Source of the DNA: Bradyrhizobium elkanii WSM2783
GTDB taxonomy: Bacteria > Pseudomonadota > Alphaproteobacteria > Rhizobiales > Xanthobacteraceae
NCBI RefSeq assembly: GCF_000472865.1
Contig: NZ_AXAP01000005.1
Coordinates: forward strand, 124,001-188,000
DNA length: 64,000 nt
Direction: 5' to 3'
The notes below the pieces were generated by a model that was not told where the DNA came from, did not search any database, and saw only the letters and a list, made by a program, of their open reading frames with translations. Shown piece after piece: positions 53,292 through 62,243 of the stretch (the first letter of the stretch is position 1; each line of letters starts with the position of its first letter). The position numbers and the translations under genes were made by a program.

Positions 53292-54178
53292 CAGGGACAC
53301 GACCTTTCGTGGGCGTCGACGAACAGGGTCATGGCCAATAGATCGGCCGATCCGCCGGGGCTGAGCCGGCGGACGACGAAGCTCTCGTGGATGGCACGAG
53401 CGCGCTCCTGCCAATCGGGCGCACCTACGCCGCCCCGGCCGAGAAATTGCCGCGCCACACGGCGCGCAAACAAGAGGCCGTCCAGCCCGCCGCGATGCAG
53501 CAGGTTGGTGTCCTCGACCGCGGCGATCAGCGCGAAGCATGTTTCGACCCGCGCGGCCTCCGCGTCGGCAGCAACGAGAGCTCCCCTGTGCAGGGACGGG
53601 AGGCCGACGTGGTAGACACTGGGAAATCCCTTGGCCGCCTCGACGCGCGCGCCACCGGCACCGAAGCGACGACGGGCTTTCATGCCATGGCTGTGGAGCA
53701 GCACAGGCCCGCCGAGGATGCTGCCGCCCCACAGTCGCGTCACTGTTGCTCCGAGCGACAAAACCGGATCGACCTGCCCGCTGCTCCTTGCGCCCGCCGC
53801 CGCGCACAACAGGCCGAGGCCGAAGATCGCGCCGCGATGGGTGTTGATGCCCGACGTCGCAGCAAACATCGCCGCCTCGGCCTCGAGACCGATGATCCTC
53901 AGCCGCTCCATCGTCCAGCCGCCGGCACCTGCTTCCGCCAACGCGGCGAAATAGGGGCCGATGGTTTTGGCACTGACGCGCAGCGTCTCGGCATCCATAT
54001 CCTCATGACTGCCGCGATCGATATGGCTCACAAGGCCGGGCTTCGGCCATGTCTCCACTTCCAGCAGCAGGCAACCGACGGCGCTTGCCGCGATCGCCGC
54101 CGCATCGGGCGCGCATGGCGCCATCACCTGTGGACGAGGCGCCCGCTGTTGCGCGCTCCATGCCAGAGCCAGCGTCAT
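53291..54178 (-). CDS. mdcB: Triphosphoribosyl-dephospho-CoA synthase
   Basis: 295 residues of the CitG/MdcB family. Conserved stretches are EVETWPKPGLVSHIDRGSHE, INTHRGAIFGLGLLCAAAGA and GFPSVYHVGLPSL, with DTNLLHRGGLDGL toward the C-terminus. It makes 2'-(5''-triphosphoribosyl)-3'-dephospho-CoA, the precursor of the MdcC prosthetic group. Its start overlaps the mdcG stop by 4 bases. Confidence 0.93.
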   Translation of the reverse strand: MTLALAWSAQQRAPRPQVMAPCAPDAAAIAASAVGCLLLEVETWPKPGLVSHIDRGSHEDMDAETLRVSAKTIGPYFAALAEAGAGGWTMERLRIIGLEAEAAMFAATSGINTHRGAIFGLGLLCAAAGARSSGQVDPVLSLGATVTRLWGGSILGGPVLLHSHGMKARRRFGAGGARVEAAKGFPSVYHVGLPSLHRGALVAADAEAARVETCFALIAAVEDTNLLHRGGLDGLLFARRVARQFLGRGGVGAPDWQERARAIHESFVVRRLSPGGSADLLAMTLFVDAHERSCP

Positions 54179-54822
54179 GACGGCATCTCCCGGGCGAGGA
54201 AGAGATTCGTATCGAGCAAGGCGACGCCGCCGATGGTCTTGACCAGCACCTGGTCCGCGCCGGCATGCAGTTCCCGCCAGTTCACGGCGGCGCCGTCGTC
54301 GCGCACCAGTTCGCCATCGAGACGCATCGGCGCCAGCGCTTCGATCTCGGCGATATCAGCGACGAGACCTTCAACATCCGTGTCTCGACCAATGCGCAGC
54401 AGCAGGTCGAGATCGGAGCGATCGGTCAGATAATCCAGTCCGGTCAACACGCGCCAGGCCAAGCCGCCGAACACCCTTGCTTCCACCGAATGAATCCAAG
54501 CGAATTCATCGAGACGTTCGAGCGTCGGCCGCCACGCGAGCGGCGCCATTCGAGCGGCCGCCGCCAACGAGGGTGGCGGCGCGATCGATATCACGTCTTC
54601 GGTCTGCAGCAGGAAGGAAAGTCGCCGCTTGCCGGCAGAGGGCGGTAATGGCAGGCCCGCCGCCACGCCGTGCTGCTCGCAAGGCGTGGCACGCCGCCCG
54701 ATCAACGGCCAGCCGTTCGCGACCCATCGCGCGACCAGCGGATCGGCCGCCAGATCGCTCCGCACCGCGAGCGCCGCACACCAGCTCTCGGGGCGGACGA
54801 AGATCAGATCATGGCGCCTCAT
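54175..54822 (-). CDS. mdcG: Phosphoribosyl-dephospho-CoA transferase
   Basis: 215 residues from ATG 54822 (MRRHDLIFVRPESW), where the family homology begins; the frame is open to 54855, overlapping mdcE. The nucleotidyltransferase signature is in LTDRSDLDLLLRI. MdcG attaches the prosthetic group to a Ser of MdcC. It lies 7 bases after the mdcE stop and overlaps mdcB. Confidence 0.9.
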   Translation of the reverse strand: MRRHDLIFVRPESWCAALAVRSDLAADPLVARWVANGWPLIGRRATPCEQHGVAAGLPLPPSAGKRRLSFLLQTEDVISIAPPPSLAAAARMAPLAWRPTLERLDEFAWIHSVEARVFGGLAWRVLTGLDYLTDRSDLDLLLRIGRDTDVEGLVADIAEIEALAPMRLDGELVRDDGAAVNWRELHAGADQVLVKTIGGVALLDTNLFLAREMPS

Positions 54823-54829
54823 CGGTCCC

Positions 54830-55552
54830 TCAGCGGGTTTGCATGGCAAGCTCACGCACGCGCTCCGCGATGTCAGCGGCCTTCATGCGGCCGCCGCGCT
54901 CCTTGCCGAGTGCATCGCGTCGGTCGCGCGCATCGCCCATGTTGCGCAGCAGTTTTTCCAATTGATCGGCCAGCGAGACCTGGTCGTCCCAGATGACATG
55001 CACCGCGCCGAGTTGAACCAGATTTTGCAGGCCGGGAGCGAACACCGGCGTGGACTTGGCTTTCTCCTCGAGCACCTCGATCGGCAATTTCGTCACCTTG
55101 GACATCGACGGCAGGTCCATCACCGCCGGGTCCGCGCTCGGCAGTCCCACCAGCACGCGGGTCGCCAGCGCGGTGGCGAGGAACGCTCCCGCCGCCGAGT
55201 GGCCATACAGTAGCCCGATCGTGGGCTTTCCCTGGATATCCGCATGGATGAGCGACTTGGCGAGATGAGCCAGGAACTCGTTCAGTCCCAGAAGCTCGTC
55301 GCGCTTGCTCATGCGCTGGCTGTCACTGTCGACGATGACCAGTATCGGACCGCTTCCGCGCTTGATCGCGCCAAGAACGGCGCCCGAGAGCCTGATCGCC
55401 TCGTCGACACCAAGCGCGGTTCGATCAGCGACTCCGATGACCAGCGCGCGGTCGCCGGATCGCAGCGTGCCGGACCCGAGCAGAACGCCACCGTCATTCT
55501 TGACGTCGTGGCCGTCGGGAAACATCGAGGCTAGGATCCTATCGAGCGTCAC
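54830..55552 (-). CDS. mdcE: Malonate decarboxylase gamma subunit
   Basis: About 240 residues from a GTG start at 55552 that overlaps the mdcD stop by 14 bases. Crotonase-fold carboxylase-type protein: GSGPILVIVDSDSQRMSKRD, GLLYGHSAAGAFLATAL and FAPGLQNLVQLGAVHVIWDD are typical. With MdcD it forms the decarboxylase that turns malonyl-S-MdcC into acetyl-S-MdcC. The length agrees with the family. The exact start could instead be the ATG a few codons downstream. Confidence 0.88.
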   Translation of the reverse strand: MTLDRILASMFPDGHDVKNDGGVLLGSGTLRSGDRALVIGVADRTALGVDEAIRLSGAVLGAIKRGSGPILVIVDSDSQRMSKRDELLGLNEFLAHLAKSLIHADIQGKPTIGLLYGHSAAGAFLATALATRVLVGLPSADPAVMDLPSMSKVTKLPIEVLEEKAKSTPVFAPGLQNLVQLGAVHVIWDDQVSLADQLEKLLRNMGDARDRRDALGKERGGRMKAADIAERVRELAMQTR

Positions 55553-56477
55553 GGGCAATCCTCCGGACCTTGTCGGCAAGTTCGATGAACTGATCGGCCG
55601 GCAGCGCTGGAACGGACGCAGCGTCGGCAACACGCTCCGCCGCCCAGATCTCGACCGCATCCCGGCAGGTGCCAAAGCGCTGCAATCGATCTTCGAGGCG
55701 GGACTGTTCGGCATTTAACGTATCGATGCCGAAGCCCGCGGTGGTCTCAAGCAATTCCAGGGCAGCCTCACGGAAGGCTTGCACCGTGTCGTCGGCGAAG
55801 AGCTCGGCGCCGCCGATCAGCCGCCGGTGCTTGCCGCCCATGGTGCGCCAGACCAGGGCACGGTCGCGCGAGTCGAACTCTTCGACGCCGCGATTGGTCT
55901 CGATGACCTCGGGACCGGAGACGGCGATACGTCCCTGCTCGGACACTGCCAGCGCCGAACAGCAGCCCGCGATCAGTCCGCCGCCGCCATAACATCCAGA
56001 GCGGCCGCCGATCAGCCCGATCACCTTCACGCCGGCGGTCCGCGCCTCGATCACCGCGCGCATGATCTCGGCGATGGCAAGCTCGCCCGCATTGGCTTCC
56101 TGCAGGCGGACGCCGCCGGTGTCGAACAGGATTACTACCGGGATCGACTTGAGCTCCTTCGCCGCACGCAGCAACCCCGTCAGCTTGGCGCCATGGACCT
56201 CGCCGAAGGCGCCGCCCATGAAGCGGCCTTCCTGCGCCGCGATGAAGACCGGCGAACCCGCAAACTGCCCGCGACCGATGATGATGCCGTCGTCGAACTG
56301 CTCGGGAAGGTCGAACAGTTTCAGATGCGGGCTGACCTCGCGCCGTTCGGGGCCGATGAATTCGACAAAGCTTCCGGGATCGAGCAGCAGCCGGATCCGT
56401 GCCCGCGCCGAGGCCTCGTAGAAGCTCGTCGCCCTCGCCTGCTCCAGCGACGGCTTTTCCAGATTCGCGACGCTCAT
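55539..56477 (-). CDS. mdcD: Malonate decarboxylase beta subunit
   Basis: 312 residues of the carboxyltransferase fold: FYEASARARIRLLLDPGSFV, GGAFGEVHGAKLTGLLRAAK, FDTGGVRLQEANAGELAIAE and IGGRSGCYGGGGLIAGCCSA. It forms the catalytic decarboxylase with MdcE. The start overlaps mdcC by 4 bases. Confidence 0.93.
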   Translation of the reverse strand: MSVANLEKPSLEQARATSFYEASARARIRLLLDPGSFVEFIGPERREVSPHLKLFDLPEQFDDGIIIGRGQFAGSPVFIAAQEGRFMGGAFGEVHGAKLTGLLRAAKELKSIPVVILFDTGGVRLQEANAGELAIAEIMRAVIEARTAGVKVIGLIGGRSGCYGGGGLIAGCCSALAVSEQGRIAVSGPEVIETNRGVEEFDSRDRALVWRTMGGKHRRLIGGAELFADDTVQAFREAALELLETTAGFGIDTLNAEQSRLEDRLQRFGTCRDAVEIWAAERVADAASVPALPADQFIELADKVRRIARDAR

Positions 56478-56791
56478 TGCTCGTTCTCCGCCATCAGCCG
56501 GACAGCCTGGGCGAGACGCAGAGAGACGGTGTCCGGCCGCGCGCCGCCGTCATTGATGGAGAATTTGAGCCCGCCCGGCGAGTAGCGTTCGACGAAGTCT
56601 GCGACCACGGCGTCCCAGACCTCGCCGAAGCCTTCGGCCGCGGTCTTGATCTCCAGTCGGCATTCCGTTTCAGGCAGCACGCGTTCGGCCAGCACTTCCA
56701 GATTTCCGGAAGCCACCACACCGATGATTGCCATTTGCCTGGTCCCGCCGGCACGAGCGCGGGCTTGATGGTGAAAGCTCAAATCTTCCAT
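56474..56791 (-). CDS. mdcC: Malonate decarboxylase acyl-carrier protein (delta subunit)
   Basis: 105 residues, the usual length. IIGVVASGNLEVLAERVLPE contains the Ser expected to carry the phosphoribosyl-dephospho-CoA group, and the C-terminal INDGGARPDTVSLRLAQAV is the family signature. It swings the malonyl/acetyl thioester between MdcA and MdcDE. It begins 13 bases after the mdcA stop. Confidence 0.92.
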   Translation of the reverse strand: MEDLSFHHQARARAGGTRQMAIIGVVASGNLEVLAERVLPETECRLEIKTAAEGFGEVWDAVVADFVERYSPGGLKFSINDGGARPDTVSLRLAQAVRLMAENEQ

Positions 56792-56804
56792 CGCGGCTAT
56801 CCTC

Positions 56805-58451
56805 TCACCAGTTGCGGAATTGCGAGGGCGGCGCGTAGAGGCCGCCCGACCACCGCACGAGATCCTTGATCGAGCGCGCCGCCAGCATGCTCCTGTCGGC
56901 GTCGAGCGGATCGATGCCGAGATCCTCTGGCCGGCGGATCACACCGCGCTCGCGCAAGTGCTGCACCATTTTCCTGTCCCTGCTGCGGCCGACATGGGTA
57001 TAGCCAGCGACACCGCGGATCGCCTGTTCGCGCTCGTTCTCATCCCGGCACAGCAGCAGGTTGGCAACGCCTTCCTCCGTGACGATGTGGGTGACGTCGT
57101 CGCCATAGATCATCACCGGGGCGAGATCGAGCTTGAGCTTCTCGGCGAGCGCGAGCGCGTCCAGCTTCTCGACGAACAGCGGCACGTTCTTTTCGCCAAA
57201 GGTCTCGCCGATCTGCACCACCAGCTTGCGGCCACGGCGCAGCAGCGCCGAGCCGTCGGGATCGGCCTCACGGCCGGCCTGCAGCCATGGCGTGCTCGGA
57301 TGGCGCCGCCCGCGGGCGTCGGCGCCCATATTCGGCGCACCGCCGAAGCCCGCAATACGCGAGGTGGTCACCGTCGATGAATTGCCCTGCAGGTCGATCT
57401 GCAGCGTCGAGCCGATGAACATGTCGCAGGCATAGAGGCCGGCGGTCTGGCAGAAGGCGCGGTTGGAGCGCAGCGAGCCGTCAGGCCCGGTGAAGAAGAC
57501 GTCGGAGCGGGCGCGGATATACTCGTCCATGCCGACCTCCGAGCCGAAGCAATGGATCTGCTCGACCCAGCCCGATTCAATCGCGGGGATCAGCGCCGGA
57601 TGGGGATTGAGCGCGAAATGGCTTGCAACCTTGCCCTTCAAGCCCAGCCGCTCGCCATAGGTCGGCAACAACAGCTCGATCGCGGCGGTGGAGAAGCCGA
57701 TGCCGTGATTCAGTCGCCGCACGCCATAGGGCGCGTAGATGGCCTTGATCGCCAACATCGCTGTCAGGATCTGTCCTTCGGTGATGGCGCCGGGATCGCG
57801 CGTGAACAACGGCTCGACGAAGAACGGCTTGTCGGCCTCGACCACGAACTGCACGCGGTCCGCCGGGATATCGACGCGCGGCACCTTGTCGACGATCTCG
57901 TTGACCTGGGCGATGACGACGCCATTCTTGAAGGCCGTCGCCTCGACCACCGTCGGTGTGTCCTCGGTGTTCGGCCCGGTATAGAGGTTTCCGTCATGGT
58001 CGGCGCTGACGGCCGCGATCAGCGCAACCTGCGGCGTGAGGTCGACGAAGTAGCGCGCGAACAATTCGAGATAGGTATGAACGGCGCCGAGCTCGATCTT
58101 GCCGCCGAACAGCATGCGCGCGATGCGCGCCGCCTGCGGTCCGGAATAGGCATAGTCGAGCCTCTTTGCTACGCCGCGGTCGAACAGGTCGAGATGTTCC
58201 GGCAGCACGATGCCGGACTGCACCATATGCAGGCCATTCACCTTGGCGAGGTCGACGCCAAGCAGCGCGCGGCACAGAAGGTCTGCCTGCTTCTGGTTGT
58301 CGCCCTCCAGGCACACCCGATCGCCCGGCCCGATCACCGCTTCCATCAGGCGGGTGGCATCACTCGCTGCGACGATCTTGCCCTTCGCCAGTTTCGCGCC
58401 CGCTTCGATACGGGCATCGCGCGCTTGCCGGCCTTGTTGCCAATTCTTCAT
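56805..58451 (-). CDS. mdcA: Malonate decarboxylase alpha subunit (acetyl-ACP:malonate ACP transferase)
   Basis: 548 residues from ATG 58451, which has AGGAG 8 bases upstream; an ATG at 58487 adds 12 residues and is an alternative. CoA-transferase-like protein with HMVQSGIVLPEHLDLFDRGV, LTPQVALIAAVSADHDGNLY, VRRLNHGIGFSTAAIELLLP and FGGAPNMGADARGRRH. It exchanges malonate for acetate on the MdcC thiol. First gene of the operon (A-C-D-E-G-B-short ORF-H). No mdcF/mdcLM transporter and no MdcR regulator are visible nearby. Confidence 0.93.
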   Translation of the reverse strand: MKNWQQGRQARDARIEAGAKLAKGKIVAASDATRLMEAVIGPGDRVCLEGDNQKQADLLCRALLGVDLAKVNGLHMVQSGIVLPEHLDLFDRGVAKRLDYAYSGPQAARIARMLFGGKIELGAVHTYLELFARYFVDLTPQVALIAAVSADHDGNLYTGPNTEDTPTVVEATAFKNGVVIAQVNEIVDKVPRVDIPADRVQFVVEADKPFFVEPLFTRDPGAITEGQILTAMLAIKAIYAPYGVRRLNHGIGFSTAAIELLLPTYGERLGLKGKVASHFALNPHPALIPAIESGWVEQIHCFGSEVGMDEYIRARSDVFFTGPDGSLRSNRAFCQTAGLYACDMFIGSTLQIDLQGNSSTVTTSRIAGFGGAPNMGADARGRRHPSTPWLQAGREADPDGSALLRRGRKLVVQIGETFGEKNVPLFVEKLDALALAEKLKLDLAPVMIYGDDVTHIVTEEGVANLLLCRDENEREQAIRGVAGYTHVGRSRDRKMVQHLRERGVIRRPEDLGIDPLDADRSMLAARSIKDLVRWSGGLYAPPSQFRNW

Positions 58452-58515
58452 TCGCCATGCTCCTGGATCCGGCATTTGAAACGACATGCTTCGGATCCGA
58501 CTGGATCAGTGAGGC

Positions 58516-58554
58516 GCTCCGGCGGGCATGCGTCAAACCCTGTCCCGCCGGAGC
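58516..58554. terminator. Hairpin between the hydrolase gene and mdcA
   Basis: Perfect 11-base arms GCTCCGGCGGG (58516-58526) and CCCGCCGGAGC (58544-58554) in the 128-base gap 58452-58579. It is likely a terminator for the upstream hydrolase gene, isolating the mdc promoter, although it lacks a T-run. Confidence 0.5.
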
Positions 58555-58579
58555 CCATGCGTCATTCGCAACCGTCTTG

Positions 58580-59365
58580 TCAGCGGGCTGCCAACTTTTC
58601 AGCGTTGCGAGCAGCTTCGGTGATTACGGCCGCCACTTCCTTCGGATGGGATTCGTAGACGGAGTGGCTGGCGCCCTTGATCTCGGTCGTGTGGCTCTTC
58701 GCCCGCGCGTAGTACCAGCGCTCGAGATCAGGATTGATGATCTTGTCGCTCTCGGCGACGATGCCCCAGCTCGGTTTGGTCTTCCAGGCAGCCGCGGTCA
58801 GCGGCGTGCTGAAGATCTGGGCCGCAGCCAGGACCTGGGAGCGCGACTCGAACTCCGCCTGCTCGCGCGGCAGATCGGGCGCGAAGAGCTTGGGAAAATC
58901 GGCAGGGTTCAGATAGGTGTATTGATCTGGCGTCTTCTTGATCGCGCCTTCGGTCTTGGCCAGCACACTCGGCATCTTCTTGCCAAGTTCGCCCTCATCT
59001 TCGCCGATATCAGGCGCATGCGCGGCGACATAGACGAGACGGACCACGTTTGGATGAACGCCCGCCGCCGTGATGATCGAACCGCCATAGCTGTGGCCGA
59101 CGAGCAGCGTCGGACCGTCCTGCAAATCGAGGATTCGTTTCGCCGCCGTCACGTCGTCGGCGAATGAGGTTTCCGGCTCCTGCACCATGGTGACATGGAA
59201 CCCCTCCTTGGTGAGGATTTCATACACGGGCTTCCAGCCCGACGCATCCACCCAGGCCCCGTGCACCAGAACGATGTTCTTGAGCGGCTCGGCACGCGCA
59301 GGGGCAACTGTCGAAACAAGCGAAAGAGTGGCCGCGAAGGCCAGGCAGGCTTTGACGTGCTTCAT
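58580..59365 (-). CDS. Secreted alpha/beta hydrolase
   Basis: 261 residues from ATG 59365. A signal peptide (MKHVKACLAFAATLSLVSTV, ending APARA) is followed by NIVLVHGAWVDASGWKPVY, the nucleophile elbow LVGHSYGGSII and a C-terminal GASHSVYESHP carrying the likely catalytic His. This is the common ester-hydrolase/peroxidase-like group of the fold; substrate unknown. The gene is divergent from the hydrolase gene at 59530. Confidence 0.85.
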   Translation of the reverse strand: MKHVKACLAFAATLSLVSTVAPARAEPLKNIVLVHGAWVDASGWKPVYEILTKEGFHVTMVQEPETSFADDVTAAKRILDLQDGPTLLVGHSYGGSIITAAGVHPNVVRLVYVAAHAPDIGEDEGELGKKMPSVLAKTEGAIKKTPDQYTYLNPADFPKLFAPDLPREQAEFESRSQVLAAAQIFSTPLTAAAWKTKPSWGIVAESDKIINPDLERWYYARAKSHTTEIKGASHSVYESHPKEVAAVITEAARNAEKLAAR

Positions 59366-59529
59366 GTCCGAAGACTCCAGGTTGCGTCGCGCAAAACATA
59401 GAGGCGGGAACCGTCTCGCGTATTTCTGCAACGAAAGGCGTTTTCGACTTTGCACGCCGCCGAGTGATATCGGCCCCATAATCCACTCACGCTGGCCGCG
59501 GAGCGCAACTATTGTAAGCGCTTCCCGAA

Positions 59530-60399
59530 ATGGCCGGACGCGCCCTCATATGGTTCATCAACATGTGTAGACACAAGTTCACTCGAGTTCTCGGCCTGGT
59601 TGCGGCAGCAGCCGCCGTCGAGATGCTGTTGCCATCGATCGGCTCGACGCAGGAATTCCGTCGGGATCAGGCCGCGAGCGAAGCAGCACCGCCGCTCGTC
59701 GTCGAGCTGCGATTACACGGCGGCCTACGTCAACGCCTGCTGTATATATCACCGCCCAAGCCGCTTGCCGCGATCGTGATGCTGCCGGGCGGCGCCGGAA
59801 ATATCGACATCGAAAGCAATGGTGATATCAGGCATGGCGACAATTTTGTCGTCCGTTCGCGCGAGCTGTGGGTGCAGCGCGGATATGCCGTGGTCATTCC
59901 CGATACGATCAACCACGCCAATCTCCGGGGCGATCGCAGTTCTCCGGAGTATGGCGGGATCGTTGTCGAACTCGCCGAGTTCGCGCGATCGCAGGCTGGC
60001 GTTCCCGTGTTCCTGCTCGGCACGAGCCAGGGCGCGATCGCAGCGGTGAATGGCGCCACCCACGCGCCGCAGGGAAGCGTTTCGGGTCTGATTCTCACGG
60101 AATCCGTGTCCAGGGTCGGCAAGAGCGGCGAAACCGTTTTCAGCGCGAAACCGGAGAACGTGCGCGTGCCGCTTCTCATCGTCGCTAACAGGAGCGACCG
60201 GTGCAACGTCGCGCCGCCCGGCGACGCGCCGCGCATCGCTGCGGCGATGGGCCATTCCCCCAAGGTCCAGGTCCGATTCGTCAGCGGAGGAATTAACCGG
60301 TCGCGGCACGCTTGCGGATCCTTGTCGCCGCACGGCTATTACGGAATCGAAACGCGCATCGTCGATCTCGTTGCCCGCTGGATCAGCGAGCATCGCTGA
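59530..60399 (+). CDS. Secreted alpha/beta hydrolase-like protein
   Basis: 289 residues. A hydrophobic N-terminal segment (VLGLVAAAAAVEMLLPSIGS) acts as signal peptide, and the start could be ATG 59563 (CRHKFTRVLG) instead of 59530. The core has PLAAIVMLPGGAGNIDIESN and the elbow FLLGTSQGAIAAVNG with Ser as nucleophile. A C-terminal GINRSRHACGSLSPHGYYGI may supply the His. Substrate unknown. It converges on the cytochrome b561 gene with an 8-base gap. Confidence 0.75.
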   Translation: MAGRALIWFINMCRHKFTRVLGLVAAAAAVEMLLPSIGSTQEFRRDQAASEAAPPLVVELRLHGGLRQRLLYISPPKPLAAIVMLPGGAGNIDIESNGDIRHGDNFVVRSRELWVQRGYAVVIPDTINHANLRGDRSSPEYGGIVVELAEFARSQAGVPVFLLGTSQGAIAAVNGATHAPQGSVSGLILTESVSRVGKSGETVFSAKPENVRVPLLIVANRSDRCNVAPPGDAPRIAAAMGHSPKVQVRFVSGGINRSRHACGSLSPHGYYGIETRIVDLVARWISEHR

Positions 60400-60406
60400 T
60401 CCAGCT

Positions 60407-60997
60407 CTAAGGCCGTGCAGCCAGCTCGCTGCGGTTCTCGGCCCGCGTGGCTTCGTCGTGGATCGGCACCGGCGCCATCGCCTCGAACACGCCATCATGC
60501 CGGACCAGCGCGTGGAACAGCGCGGCGGCGACATGCATCAGGATCAGCGCAAAGAATGCGAAGGCCAGATAGAAATGCGCGTTCCACAACAGCGTACGCA
60601 GGCTGTCGCTCTGCGGCAGGATCGCGGGAAGATAGATGCCGCCGTACAGTTCAACAGGATAGGCTGATGCCGACAGCATGGCCCAGCCGAGCAGCGGCAT
60701 GCCGATCATCAGTGCGTAGAGCGCGTAATGCGACAGTTCCGCAGCGAGCTTCATCGGCTCGGGCAGATCGGCCGGCAGCGGCGGCGCGCCGTAATAGAAG
60801 CGCGTGACCAGACGGATCAGCGCCAGCACCAGGATGACACTGCCGAGCGTCTTGTGGATCGAGACCAGCGGCACGTATTTCGGCATGACCGTCGATACCA
60901 TGCCGACGCCGATGAACAGCATCGTCAGGATGCAGACGGCCATGACCCAATGCAGCAGGCGCTGAAGTGGGGAGAAGTGATGACGGATAGCGTTCAT
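60407..60997 (-). CDS. Cytochrome b561
   Basis: 196-residue membrane protein with about four helices. Likely haem-ligand histidines occur in LQRLLHWVMAV, LVSIHKTLGS, ELSHYALYALMIGMPLLGW and LILMHVAAALFHALVRHDGV. It overlaps the peroxidase gene upstream by 4 bases (ATGA), so the two probably act together, moving electrons between the quinone pool and the periplasmic peroxidase. Confidence 0.88.
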   Translation of the reverse strand: MNAIRHHFSPLQRLLHWVMAVCILTMLFIGVGMVSTVMPKYVPLVSIHKTLGSVILVLALIRLVTRFYYGAPPLPADLPEPMKLAAELSHYALYALMIGMPLLGWAMLSASAYPVELYGGIYLPAILPQSDSLRTLLWNAHFYLAFAFFALILMHVAAALFHALVRHDGVFEAMAPVPIHDEATRAENRSELAARP

Positions 60998-62052
60998 GGC
61001 TTCGGACCCGTTACGGTTCGTGGATAATCCTTGGCCTCCGCGGTGCGGAGATCGTACGACTTGGCGTAGACCGATGAGCGGGCCGCCGGGAACGGATCAT
61101 CCGACGTGCGCATGCCCGGCGGCAGCACGGTCGGATCGAAGTTGATTTCGCGGCAAGGGCCATCCGCCTCGGCCTCGATCCGCGACACGACCAGCGTGCC
61201 GATCTCGATGGTGCGACGATCCTCCGGCCAGGCCTTGGTCGGATCCGCGGTGGGATCGCCGGGGTTGGCGACGGTCACCGTCATGGTCCAACGCTGCGGG
61301 CCGCTGCGGACGCGCTCCGTGATCTCCTGTTCAAGGAAGTCAGGATCAAGCTTCTTGAGATCATCCTGCGTCACCGGAACGACTTGCGCCTGTGGCAGCA
61401 ACGACCATCGCACCGCGTGATCGGCACCGGAACTGTCGGTGAAGATGAAACTGTTGAGGCCGTTGAAGCGATCCTCGGCATAGCTGCCGGTCCAGGGCGC
61501 AGTCTTGGCCCATGCGCCGAACGGCGCAAACTCCGGATGCGCTTCGGCAAACACCTTGATGGCGTTCGGGTCCTTGCTGCCCGCTGCGACCAGGAGTTCG
61601 TGAAAACCTTCCGGCGTGGAGGCGGCAAAGACCGGCGCATTGATCATCGCCATGCGCCATTCCTGACCATTCGGCGGCATGATCCGCAATCCCAGGCCGC
61701 GCACGCGGACCGACGCATCCGCGGCATCCGGATTGGGCGTGCCCAGATTGAAGCGTCCCAGCGCCGGATGCTGGCCGGCGGCAAGCACCGAGGCGCGCGA
61801 GATCGCCGCGCCATTGCCGTTGGATTCGAAAACGCCGGTGAAGCAAATGCCCTTGGCGTGATTGCGGCGGTGGCCGAGCGCTGGGCCGCTTGGCGGCGCC
61901 AGCGCCTCCAACATCTTCCAGGGCGTCAGTCGCTCCGGCGAAAGCCATCCGGCGGTGTAGGCGAAGGCGGCCGCGCTGCCGGCAACGACGACGCCGATCA
62001 GCACGAGTGATCCCAGCACCGAACGTGCGGGAGATGGACGCGGCTCGGGCAT
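60994..62052 (-). CDS. Catalase-family peroxidase, membrane-anchored
   Basis: 352 residues. An N-terminal hydrophobic segment (VLGSLVLIGVVVAGSAAAF) anchors or exports the protein. The catalase-type haem fold follows: distal His in RRNHAKGICFTGVFE, VRGLGLRIMPPNGQEWRMAM and FIFTDSSGADHAVRWSLLPQ, with a proximal Tyr in SSVYAKSYDLR. It lacks the full length of a true catalase and belongs to the catalase-related peroxidases. It is first of a two-gene operon with cytochrome b561. Confidence 0.9.
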   Translation of the reverse strand: MPEPRPSPARSVLGSLVLIGVVVAGSAAAFAYTAGWLSPERLTPWKMLEALAPPSGPALGHRRNHAKGICFTGVFESNGNGAAISRASVLAAGQHPALGRFNLGTPNPDAADASVRVRGLGLRIMPPNGQEWRMAMINAPVFAASTPEGFHELLVAAGSKDPNAIKVFAEAHPEFAPFGAWAKTAPWTGSYAEDRFNGLNSFIFTDSSGADHAVRWSLLPQAQVVPVTQDDLKKLDPDFLEQEITERVRSGPQRWTMTVTVANPGDPTADPTKAWPEDRRTIEIGTLVVSRIEAEADGPCREINFDPTVLPPGMRTSDDPFPAARSSVYAKSYDLRTAEAKDYPRTVTGPKP

Positions 62053-62243
62053 TCGGACCTCACGATGACGATGGATAATTCTATCCTGTAGCCACCAGTA
62101 TCCCTCCGGAGCATCGGCCAGTCTTCCCGAACCTGCCTGGACTCTTTCAAAATCGCACGGCAGGCATGGGGAGCCCGCTCCCCGCCGGAGGATTGTCGAT
62201 CGGCCGCCCCCGTCCTAACCTGCGAAAAACGGGTGGAAACGCA

